A stretch of DNA of 5,324 nucleotides from an archaeon (GTDB taxonomy: Archaea; Methanobacteriota; Methanobacteria; Methanobacteriales; Methanobacteriaceae). The stretch lies in assembly GCA_024409165.1 (NCBI GenBank), contig JAKSUE010000105.1, forward strand, positions 1-5,324, given 5' to 3'. The position numbers and the translations under genes are program-made. This document shows, one piece after another, positions 1-4,735 of this stretch. Position 1 is the stretch's first letter. Each line of letters starts with the position of its first letter. The notes beneath the pieces are model-generated. The model was given only the letters and a program-made list of their open reading frames with translations. It did no database searches and had not been told where the DNA came from.

Positions 1-2
1 TA

Positions 3-182
3 CCTTGTAAAGATAAAGATAAAATTACTATCGTTATTGATATAACTGTTCTTGATATGGAACCAAAGACGTATTCATTTGAATATAGTTATACCGCGAG
101 TATAAAGAATAGCTTTGTAATTTTTAATATAATATATTTGGATTGTTTTTTTATTTTTTTTATTTTTTATTATTTATTTTAG
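3..182 (+). CDS. Possible C-terminal end of an unrecognised rightward gene (partial)
   Basis: Frame 3 is open from the window edge to a TAG at 180-182, giving 59 residues. The first 38 or so look protein-like: a lysine/aspartate-rich start (CKDKDK), then an alternating hydrophobic stretch (ITIVIDITVLD) typical of a beta strand, then an aromatic/Ser/Thr-rich part (SFEYSYTAS). The last 20 or so residues are mostly Phe, Ile, Leu and Tyr because the frame reads straight through a T-rich tract, which is suspicious for a genuine C-terminus. The gene would be convergent with dnaJ, with only 2 nt between the two stop codons. No family is recognised. Alternatives are a frame-damaged gene end, or non-coding DNA that is open by chance; frames 1 and 2 close at 43-45 and 8-10. 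Confidence 0.3.
   Translation, partial: PCKDKDKITIVIDITVLDMEPKTYSFEYSYTASIKNSFVIFNIIYLDCFFIFFIFYYLF
89..105. repeat. Short inverted repeat TTATAC-N5-GTATAA
   Basis: Perfect 6-bp arms (89-94 and 100-105) flank a CGCGA spacer, one of the few GC-rich spots in this AT-rich end. It lies inside the possible partial gene. It could be an operator-like dyad, a weak hairpin downstream of dnaJ when read leftward, or chance. Confidence 0.35.
146..180 (+). terminator. T-rich tract, probable archaeal terminator of the upstream rightward gene
   Basis: Of 35 bases, 30 are T on the plus strand, in runs of 7, 8 and 6. Archaeal RNA polymerase terminates at T-rich stretches of the non-template strand, so this suits rightward transcription arriving from before the window. 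It is A-rich on the strand dnaJ is read from, so it does not serve dnaJ. No clear leftward terminator for dnaJ is visible in the window. Confidence 0.45.
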
Positions 183-184
183 GG

Positions 185-1363
185 TTATTTACCCATTGCA
201 TCTTTGAATTTGTCAAAGAAGCCTTTTTTATATTCAGAGATTTCTTCTCCACTTATTTCAGCGAATTCTCTGAGGAGTTTTTTCTGTTTTTCGCTGAGTT
301 TTTGAGGGACTACTACTATTACTGTGACATAGAGGTTTCCTTTTATGTCTCTTTGCATAATAGGCATTCCTTTGTTGCGGAGTCTGAATACTGTTCCACT
401 TTGGGTTCCAGCAGGGATTTTAAGCTCTACTTCTCCGTCTATGGTTGGAATATCAATTGTGTCTCCTAAACTTGCTTGGACAAAACTGATTTGTTTTTCA
501 TAGTAGAGGTTTGATCCGTCTCTTTCAAAGTCTAAGTGTTTTTGGATATTGATTTCTACATAAAGGTTTCCAGAAGGTGCTCCTTTATCTCCAGCGTTAC
601 CTTCACCAGCTATTCTTAATCTGTTACCATCTTCAACTCCAGCAGGGACTTTGATGTTTATGGTTTTTTCTTCTCTTACAGTTCCTCTACCTTTACAGTT
701 GCTACATGGGGTTTGGATTATTTTACCAGTTCCATGACAGTTTCTACATTCAGCAAAACTTACTACTTGTCCAAATAAACTACTTCTGACTTGTTTTACT
801 TGTCCAGATCCACCACAAGTTGGACAGGTTTCAACATGGCTTCCAGGTTCAGCTTTTTCACCATTACAGTGTGGACATAATACATCATGTTTGATTGTAA
901 CTTCTTTTTCTACACCAGTAGATGCTTCTTCTAAAGTTATTGTAATGCGGGAGTAAATGTCACTTCCTCTTCTTGGACCTCTTCTTCCAGATTGTGGTCT
1001 TCCACCACCAAATCCTCCAAATCCAAACATTTCGAATATGTCTTCTATTCCTCCACCACCAAAGCTTTGGAATATATCTTCAAATCCTTCAAAGTTTGCA
1101 TTTCTAAAGATGTCTTCTGTAGAGTATCCATCCATACCTGCATGACCAAATTGATCATATCTATGTCTTTTATCTTCATCAGATAAAACAGCGTAAGCTT
1201 CACTTATTTCTTTGAATTTTTCAGTAGCTTCTTCTTTTTTATCTTCTTCTACGACGTCTGGATGGTATTTTCTTGCTAATTTACGGTAAGCTTTTTTGAT
1301 TTCTTTTTCATCAGCTCCCTTATCTACTCCAAGAACTTCGTAATAGTCACGTTTATCTGCCAT
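185..1363 (-). CDS. dnaJ: Chaperone protein DnaJ (Hsp40, type I)
   Basis: A cytosolic co-chaperone that binds unfolded clients, hands them to DnaK and stimulates DnaK ATP hydrolysis. The 392 residues show the full type I layout. The J domain spans about 1-70, with the catalytic HPD at 34-36 and YDQFG at 69-73. A Gly/Phe-rich linker covers about 92-121. A zinc-binding region carries four CxxC pairs at C163/C166, C180/C183, C206/C209 and C220/C223. The C-terminal peptide-binding and dimerisation domains contain the two GNLYV strands near 265 and 342. Three repeats are full CxxCxGxG; the first reads CPHCNGEK and lacks the last glycine, though all its cysteines remain. The ATG start is preceded at 4 nt by AAGGTGA (1374-1368). 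It is the last gene of grpE-dnaK-dnaJ, 266 nt after dnaK, and probably has its own promoter. Confidence 0.98.
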   Translation of the reverse strand: MADKRDYYEVLGVDKGADEKEIKKAYRKLARKYHPDVVEEDKKEEATEKFKEISEAYAVLSDEDKRHRYDQFGHAGMDGYSTEDIFRNANFEGFEDIFQSFGGGGIEDIFEMFGFGGFGGGRPQSGRRGPRRGSDIYSRITITLEEASTGVEKEVTIKHDVLCPHCNGEKAEPGSHVETCPTCGGSGQVKQVRSSLFGQVVSFAECRNCHGTGKIIQTPCSNCKGRGTVREEKTINIKVPAGVEDGNRLRIAGEGNAGDKGAPSGNLYVEINIQKHLDFERDGSNLYYEKQISFVQASLGDTIDIPTIDGEVELKIPAGTQSGTVFRLRNKGMPIMQRDIKGNLYVTVIVVVPQKLSEKQKKLLREFAEISGEEISEYKKGFFDKFKDAMGK

Positions 1364-1367
1364 TTAG

Positions 1368-1374
1368 TCACCTT
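1368..1374 (-). promoter_or_regulatory. Shine-Dalgarno site of dnaJ
   Basis: AAGGTGA on the minus strand, 4 nt before the ATG at 1363, matches the anti-Shine-Dalgarno end of archaeal 16S rRNA. It fixes the dnaJ start. Confidence 0.85.
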
Positions 1375-1401
1375 ATGATAAAATAAATTTAATATATGAA
1401 T

Positions 1402-1410
1402 TTTTTATAA
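1402..1410 (-). promoter_or_regulatory. Candidate proximal TATA box for dnaJ
   Basis: Minus strand reads TTATAAAAA. Transcription starting about 25 nt downstream, near 1380, would give a leader of about 17 nt just covering the AAGGTGA site. In DNA this AT-rich the match is weak on its own; the support is its spacing to the ribosome binding site. Confidence 0.35.
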
Positions 1411-1484
1411 TAATTTAATTTAGTAGAATTGGTTAATTTAATTAATTTGCTTTTATTTTAATTAAAAAAAGTAGTTCTCTAAAA

Positions 1485-1512
1485 TTAAATATTAGTTTAT
1501 TTTAATATTTAA
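1485..1512. repeat. AT-only inverted repeat in the dnaK-dnaJ gap
   Basis: TTAAATATTA (1485-1494) and TAATATTTAA (1503-1512) are perfect 10-bp complements around an 8-nt loop. All arm bases are A or T. It lies where transcription from the TATA box at 1529-1536 would start, so it could fold at the 5' end of a long dnaJ leader, or be chance in AT-rich DNA. Confidence 0.35.
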
Positions 1513-1528
1513 AATTATTTAAGGTATT

Positions 1529-1536
1529 TATATAAA
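1529..1536 (-). promoter_or_regulatory. Candidate distal TATA box for dnaJ (TTTATATA)
   Basis: Minus strand reads CTTTATATAAAT, containing the consensus methanogen box TTTATATA. The predicted transcript start is near 1506, which would give dnaJ a leader of about 140 nt. A 9-bp inverted repeat (1547-1588) ends 10 nt upstream of the box, a typical place for a regulator to act. Confidence 0.45.
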
Positions 1537-1546
1537 GATTTTAGAA

Positions 1547-1588
1547 TTTATCCATTTGGTAGAAATAATAGTTTTTCTTATGGATAAA
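1547..1588. repeat. 9-bp inverted repeat between dnaK and the dnaJ distal promoter
   Basis: TTTATCCAT (1547-1555) and ATGGATAAA (1580-1588) are perfect complements with centres about 33 bp apart, roughly three helical turns. Inside, AGAAA (1561-1565) and TTTCT (1574-1578) also pair, so transcribed RNA could form a two-part stem-loop. It begins 41 nt after the dnaK stop. Possible roles are an operator for dnaJ, a dnaK 3'-end or processing hairpin, or both. No T tract follows it on the minus strand, so a classic hairpin terminator is less likely. Confidence 0.45.
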
Positions 1589-1629
1589 CTCTAATTGAAT
1601 AAAATAGATAAAATAATTAATTATTTAAT

Positions 1630-3537
1630 CTATTTTTTTTCTTCAAATTCAGCATCAATAGTGCCGTCATCTTCTTCTTGAGCTCCTGCATTAGGATCAG
1701 CACCGAAGCCAGCTCCTGCGTTAGGGTCTGCTCCACCTTGTGCTGCTTGTTGTGCTGCAGCTGCTTCTTGATAGATTCTTGCACCTATTTTTTGAACAAC
1801 ATCACTTAATTCATCAGTTTTAGCTTTAATAGCTTCTAAATCTTCACCACTGATTAATTCTCTGAGTTCTTTAACTAATTTTTCAATGTTTTCTTTTTCA
1901 TCTGCTTGAACTTTGTCTTGCATTTCTTTTTCATTGATAGTTTTTTCAGCAGTGTAAATCATAGAGTCAGCATTGTTTCTGATTTCGATTTCTTCTTGTT
2001 TCTTTTTATCTGCTTCAGCATTCATTTCAGCTTCTTTTACAGCTTTTTCAATTTCTTCATCAGATAATTTGTTAGAAGAGGTAATAGTAATGGATTGTTC
2101 TTTACCAGTTCCTTTGTCTTTTGCAGATACATTAATAATACCGTTTGCATCAATATCGAAGGTTACTTCAATTTGAGGCATTCCTCTTGGAGCAGGTGGA
2201 ATTCCGACTAATTGGAATCTACCTAAGGTAGTGTTATCTGCTGCCATTCTTCTTTCACCTTGAACAACATGAATATCTACGGAAGGTTGGTTATCTGCTG
2301 CAGTAGAGAAGATTTGGCTTTTGTTAGTAGGAATAGTAGTGTTTCTGTCAATAAGAGTAGTAGATACTCCACCTAAAGTTTCAATACCTAAGGATAATGG
2401 AGTTACATCTAAAAGAACGAGATCTTTAATTTCACCAGCTAATACTCCACCTTGGATAGCTGCACCCATTGCTACACATTCCATTGGGTCAATTCCTCTT
2501 TCTACAGGTTTACCAATGTAGTTTTCTACATATTGTTGTACTACAGGCATTCTGGTAGGTCCACCAACAAGGATGATTTTGTTAATGTCATTTCTGGTCA
2601 TTTTAGCATCATCTAAAGCTTGTTGGATTGGTTTTCCACATCTTTCTACAATAGGGTTAACTAATTCTTCTAATTTAGCTCTGGTTAAGTTGTTAATGAG
2701 GTTTTTAGGTTTACCATCAGTACCCATACAGATGAATGGTAAGTTTACTTCACTGGTTAAAGTAGTGGATAATTCGATTTTTGCTTTTTCAGCAGCTTCT
2801 CTTAATCTTTGTACAGCTTGATCATCATCCATTAAGTCGACACCAGTTTCTTTTTTAAACTCATCAGCTAAGTATTTCATTAAAGCATTATCCATGTCGG
2901 TACCACCAAGTTGGGTGTCCCCACTAGTAGATTGTACTTCAAATACTCCACCACCAAATTCCATAATGGTTACGTCTAAGGTACCTCCACCTAAATCGAA
3001 TACTAAGATGTTTACATCTTCATCATCATCTTGTTTGTCAATACCATATGCTAAACTTGCTGCGGTAGGTTCGTTTACAAGTCTTACTACATCAAGACCA
3101 GCAATGGTTCCTGCATCTTTAGTTGCAGTTCTTTGGTTATCGTCAAAGTAAGCAGGTACAGTAATAACAGCTTTTTCAATAGGTTCTCCTAAGAAAGATT
3201 CTGCATCTTTTTTAATTTTTTGTAAGATTGCTGCGGAAATTTCTTGTGGAGAGTATTGTTTACCTTGGATGTTTACTTTATAATCAGTACCCATTTTTCT
3301 TTTAATTGCACTAATAGTGTTTTCTGGGTTAGTTACTGCTTGTCTTCTTGCAGGTTCACCAACTAATTGTTGACCATCTTCAGTAAATGCAACATAACTT
3401 GGGAATGCTTTACCATATTGACTTGCACCCTCTGCACTTGGAATAACAGTAGGTTTTCCACCAACAAGTACAGATGCTGCAGAGTTACTAGTACCTAAAT
3501 CAATACCTATAATTTTTTCTTTTTTATTATCAGCCAT
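1630..3537 (-). CDS. dnaK: Chaperone protein DnaK (Hsp70)
   Basis: An ATP-driven cytosolic chaperone that binds exposed hydrophobic segments of unfolded proteins. The 635 residues are full length. The nucleotide-binding domain (about 1-370) has phosphate-1 GIDLGTSNS (11-19), phosphate-2 FDLGGGTLDVT (180-190) and the adenosine motif ILVGGPTRMP (322-331). The interdomain linker is VLLDV (374-378), followed by the beta-sandwich substrate domain from TPLSLGIETLGG (379-390) to about 490, the helical lid, and an acidic tail ending DAEFEEKK. Compared with E. coli DnaK about 24 residues are missing after IKRKMG (78-83), the state known from Gram-positive and archaeal Hsp70s. A GTG nine bases upstream (3546-3544) is in frame but is part of the AGGTGA ribosome binding site, so the ATG at 3537 is the start. 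It lies 97 nt after grpE. Confidence 0.99.
   Translation of the reverse strand: MADNKKEKIIGIDLGTSNSAASVLVGGKPTVIPSAEGASQYGKAFPSYVAFTEDGQQLVGEPARRQAVTNPENTISAIKRKMGTDYKVNIQGKQYSPQEISAAILQKIKKDAESFLGEPIEKAVITVPAYFDDNQRTATKDAGTIAGLDVVRLVNEPTAASLAYGIDKQDDDEDVNILVFDLGGGTLDVTIMEFGGGVFEVQSTSGDTQLGGTDMDNALMKYLADEFKKETGVDLMDDDQAVQRLREAAEKAKIELSTTLTSEVNLPFICMGTDGKPKNLINNLTRAKLEELVNPIVERCGKPIQQALDDAKMTRNDINKIILVGGPTRMPVVQQYVENYIGKPVERGIDPMECVAMGAAIQGGVLAGEIKDLVLLDVTPLSLGIETLGGVSTTLIDRNTTIPTNKSQIFSTAADNQPSVDIHVVQGERRMAADNTTLGRFQLVGIPPAPRGMPQIEVTFDIDANGIINVSAKDKGTGKEQSITITSSNKLSDEEIEKAVKEAEMNAEADKKKQEEIEIRNNADSMIYTAEKTINEKEMQDKVQADEKENIEKLVKELRELISGEDLEAIKAKTDELSDVVQKIGARIYQEAAAAQQAAQGGADPNAGAGFGADPNAGAQEEDDGTIDAEFEEKK
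1681..1731 (-). repeat. Tandem 30-bp repeat in the dnaK tail (GADPNAGA twice)
   Basis: Two 21-bp copies at 1681-1701 and 1711-1731, period 30 bp, encode GADPNAGA at DnaK residues 612-619 and 602-609. They differ at three positions, all synonymous, so the peptide is kept identical. It lies in the flexible Gly/Ala-rich tail after the lid. Confidence 0.8.
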
Positions 3538-3542
3538 AAAAT

Positions 3543-3548
3543 TCACCT
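3543..3548 (-). promoter_or_regulatory. Shine-Dalgarno site that decides the dnaK start
   Basis: AGGTGA on the minus strand, 5 nt before the ATG at 3537. The GTG inside it is in frame with dnaK and could be miscalled as the start, adding three residues (MNF). The spacing supports the ATG. Confidence 0.9.
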
Positions 3549-3583
3549 GTTTTTTAATTTTTTTAGTTTTGTTTTTTAGATTG

Positions 3584-3591
3584 TTATATAA
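3584..3591 (-). promoter_or_regulatory. Candidate TATA box for dnaK
   Basis: TTATATAA within TTTATTATATAAC on the minus strand. A start about 27 nt downstream, near 3561, would leave a leader of about 24 nt holding the AGGTGA site. This suggests dnaK can be transcribed from its own promoter as well as by read-through from grpE. Confidence 0.5.
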
Positions 3592-3597
3592 TAAATA

Positions 3598-3618
3598 TAA
3601 TCATTATTTTAATCATTA
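3598..3618. repeat. Direct repeat TAATCATTA upstream of the dnaK promoter
   Basis: Two exact 9-bp copies at 3598-3606 and 3610-3618, period 12 bp, lie 7-27 bp upstream of the candidate dnaK TATA box, where a regulator or TFB contact could lie. They may also be chance in AT-rich DNA. Confidence 0.35.
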
Positions 3619-3634
3619 AAAGTTTTTATTTAAT

Positions 3635-4264
3635 TTATTCTTCTTTTTCTTCTTCCTCCTTTTTAGGAGCTTTCTTTTTACAGACAATTACTTTAGAATA
3701 TTTAATTACTTTATCTTTTAGAGTATATCCTTTCATAATTTCAGTAACGATTTCATTGTTTTCATGATCAGGGCTATCTTGTACAAGAAGTGCTTCATGT
3801 TTATTGATATCGAATTTTTCACCTTCAGTTGGGATTACTTCTAAACCTTCCTTTTCTAAAGAATTTTTCATTTTAGAATAAATTAATTCATAACCTTCTT
3901 TTAATTCTTCATCATTTGTTGATTGTGTGAGAACTCTTTCCATATCTTCGAAAACATCAATGAAATTTATAATAAGTTTTTCATTAGCATATTTTACAAG
4001 ATCTTCTTTTTGTCTGTCAGTTTGTCTTCTAAAGTTTTCAAAATCTGCTTGAAGTCTTTGAAGATGTGATTTAAGTTCTATATTTTCTTCTTCACTTTTT
4101 GAAAGGTCTTCTTTTAATTTAGCTAATTCTTCATCTTCCTTAGAAGATTCAGTTTCGGGGGTTTTAGATTTATCATCTGTAATTTCATCTTCAGAAATTT
4201 CAACTTTTACAGTTTTTTCTTCAGATTTATCTTCAGATTTCAAATCTTTAGCATTTTTAGCCAT
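3635..4264 (-). CDS. grpE: Nucleotide exchange factor GrpE
   Basis: The partner of DnaK that opens its nucleotide-binding cleft to release ADP, resetting the folding cycle; it acts as a cytosolic dimer. The 209-residue length is normal. Residues 1-45 are charged and low in complexity. A long coiled-coil helix spans about 44-95 and includes LQADFENFRRQTDR (71-84), typical of the family. A helical-bundle part (about 96-140) leads to the conserved C-terminal beta domain with the GrpE signature: FDINKHEAL (151-159) followed by GYTLKDKVIKYSKVIV (179-194). The tail KKKAPKKEEEEKEE is unusually charged. The ATG at 4264 follows AAGGTGA at 4 nt. It is the first gene of the leftward cluster and faces a divergent regulator gene across 493 nt. 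Confidence 0.97.
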   Translation of the reverse strand: MAKNAKDLKSEDKSEEKTVKVEISEDEITDDKSKTPETESSKEDEELAKLKEDLSKSEEENIELKSHLQRLQADFENFRRQTDRQKEDLVKYANEKLIINFIDVFEDMERVLTQSTNDEELKEGYELIYSKMKNSLEKEGLEVIPTEGEKFDINKHEALLVQDSPDHENNEIVTEIMKGYTLKDKVIKYSKVIVCKKKAPKKEEEEKEE

Positions 4265-4268
4265 TTAT

Positions 4269-4275
4269 TCACCTT
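4269..4275 (-). promoter_or_regulatory. Shine-Dalgarno site of grpE
   Basis: AAGGTGA on the minus strand, 4 nt before the ATG at 4264, the same arrangement as dnaJ. Confidence 0.85.
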
Positions 4276-4308
4276 TTTAGTTTTTAGTTTTTTTAGTTAT
4301 ATATGATA

Positions 4309-4316
4309 ATTATAAA
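4309..4316 (-). promoter_or_regulatory. Candidate TATA box for grpE
   Basis: Minus strand reads TTTATAAT. A start near 4286 would leave a leader of about 21 nt covering the ribosome binding site. Competing boxes further upstream are AATATTTAAA (near 4341-4349) and TAATATATG (near 4365-4373), which would give longer leaders. Confidence 0.45.
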
Positions 4317-4324
4317 GAGAAAGA

Positions 4325-4337
4325 GAGCATTAAGCTC
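4325..4337. repeat. Dyad GAGC-N5-GCTC near the grpE promoter
   Basis: Perfect 4-bp arms (4325-4328, 4334-4337) flank ATTAA. It lies just upstream of the candidate TATA box at 4309-4316 and just downstream of the AATATTTAAA alternative, so a bound protein could affect either. It is GC-rich for this region but short, so support is modest. Confidence 0.3.
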
Positions 4338-4356
4338 CTTTAAATATTTGATGGGT

Positions 4357-4480
4357 TTTAATTACATATATTAGGTAATTTAGATTATTTAATTTGACGT
4401 GTTTTTTATGTAATCTATCGATTCGGTGTGAATCTAATTTTATAGTATGATTTTTAAGAGGATTTTTATATGTAATTAAA
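4357..4480. repeat. Nested inverted repeats: possible structured RNA or mirrored divergent promoters
   Basis: The outer arms TTTAATTACATATA (4357-4370) and TATATGTAATTAAA (4467-4480) are perfect 14-bp complements 96 nt apart. Inside, TAGATTA (4381-4387) pairs with TAATCTA (4411-4417), and GATTC (4420-4424) pairs with GAATC (4430-4434). The three stems are compatible and would form a branched fold. The interior includes the least AT-rich part of this gap (about 4396-4435). Alternatively each outer arm, read outward, resembles a TATA element (TTTTATATG at 4464-4472 rightward, TAATATATG at 4373-4365 leftward), giving back-to-back promoters. Strand and function are not settled. Confidence 0.4.
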
Positions 4481-4532
4481 TTTCTCCTAATTAATTTTTA
4501 TTGATTTGTTATAGGTTTAAATTAAGATTTTA

Positions 4533-4551
4533 AAGAACAATTGATGTTCTT
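4533..4551. repeat. Dyad AAGAACA-N5-TGTTCTT
   Basis: Perfect 7-bp arms (4533-4539, 4545-4551) flank ATTGA. It is followed on the plus strand by a T-rich stretch (4567-4590), so it could end a short rightward transcript from the TTTTATATG element at 4464-4472. It could equally be a protein-binding dyad. Confidence 0.45.
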
Positions 4552-4610
4552 ATTCTTAAGATAAAATGTTTTTTGTTAAATTTTTAATTTGGGTAATTTT
4601 AGGATTTTAG

Positions 4611-4618
4611 TTTTATAA
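4611..4618 (+). promoter_or_regulatory. Candidate upstream TATA box for the regulator gene
   Basis: TTTTATAA on the plus strand would start transcription near 4640, upstream of all three operator-like repeats, giving a leader of about 115 nt. It competes with the start-proximal candidate at 4728-4735. Confidence 0.3.
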
Positions 4619-4646
4619 AGTGTTTTTTATCACCAAATATATTAAA

Positions 4647-4661
4647 GTAACAAAAAGTTAT
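4647..4661 (+). promoter_or_regulatory. Operator-like site 1: TAAC-N5-GTTA
   Basis: GTAAC-AAAAA-GTTAT has perfect TAAC/GTTA half-sites (4648-4651 and 4657-4660) separated by 5 nt. The HSR1 heat-shock regulator of Archaeoglobus was reported to bind CTAAC-N5-GTTAG, so this differs only in the outermost bases. It is probably a binding site for the regulator encoded just downstream. Confidence 0.55.
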
Positions 4662-4673
4662 CTTTCTCTGTTT

Positions 4674-4687
4674 ATACTTTTGTTACT
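4674..4687 (-). promoter_or_regulatory. Operator-like site 2 (inverted, degenerate)
   Basis: Minus strand reads AGTAACAAAAGTAT, the site 1 sequence lacking one A, so the half-sites are 4 nt apart and the second half is imperfect. With site 1 it makes a larger inverted repeat: AGTAACAAAA at 4646-4655 is complementary to 4678-4687 over 10 bp. Confidence 0.4.
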
Positions 4688-4714
4688 AAATGTTATTTAA
4701 AGGTTTTGGTTTTT

Positions 4715-4730
4715 AGTTACAAAAAGTTAA
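4715..4730 (+). promoter_or_regulatory. Operator-like site 3 overlapping a candidate TATA box
   Basis: AGTTACAAAAAGTTAA has TTAC and GTTA half-sites (4717-4720, 4726-4729) with a 5-nt spacer, one mismatch from TAAC-N5-GTTA. Its right half runs into TTAATAAA (4728-4735), so a bound protein would block TBP/TFB, the repression mode known for Phr-type regulators. Confidence 0.5.
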
Positions 4731-4735
4731 TAAAG
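4728..4735 (+). promoter_or_regulatory. Candidate start-proximal TATA box for the regulator gene
   Basis: TTAATAAA, preceded by purine-rich AAAAAG as a possible BRE, is centred about 26 bp before the ATG at 4758. This spacing would give a leaderless mRNA, which fits the lack of a well-placed Shine-Dalgarno site; the nearest G-rich run, GGGG at 4735-4738, is 19 nt from the ATG. Confidence 0.4.

Noticed and set aside
143..469. Rightward 108-codon frame antisense to the end of dnaJ
   Set aside because: It starts in the T-rich tract, is Phe/Tyr-rich in the way expected from the complement of lysine/glutamate codons, and lies wholly opposite strong DnaJ coding after 185.
957..1186. Two rightward frames of 62-64 codons opposite the DnaJ Gly/Phe region
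   Set aside because: Pro/Ser-rich translations are the complement of Gly/Phe codons; no ribosome binding site and no family resemblance.
1973..3151. Four rightward frames of 66-85 codons opposite dnaK
   Set aside because: All are shadows of a highly conserved Hsp70 gene; low-complexity Ser/Thr-rich translations with no ribosome binding sites.
4265..4400. Search for a bacterial CIRCE operator (TTAGCACTC-N9-GAGTGCTAA) upstream of grpE
   Set aside because: No match to either arm; the GAGC dyad at 4325-4337 has different arms and spacing.
4420..4434. GATTC...GAATC resembling a tRNA T-arm
   Set aside because: The loop does not fit TTCRANN, and no acceptor, D or anticodon arms are found around it.
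4533..4560. Possible C/D box small RNA (TTGATGT resembling a C box)
   Set aside because: The C box does not match RUGAUGA and no CUGA D box follows at a suitable distance.
4566..4610. Small hydrophobic peptide frame MFFVKFLIWVILGF in the grpE-regulator gap
   Set aside because: Only 14 codons, no Shine-Dalgarno site, and composition expected from T-rich DNA.
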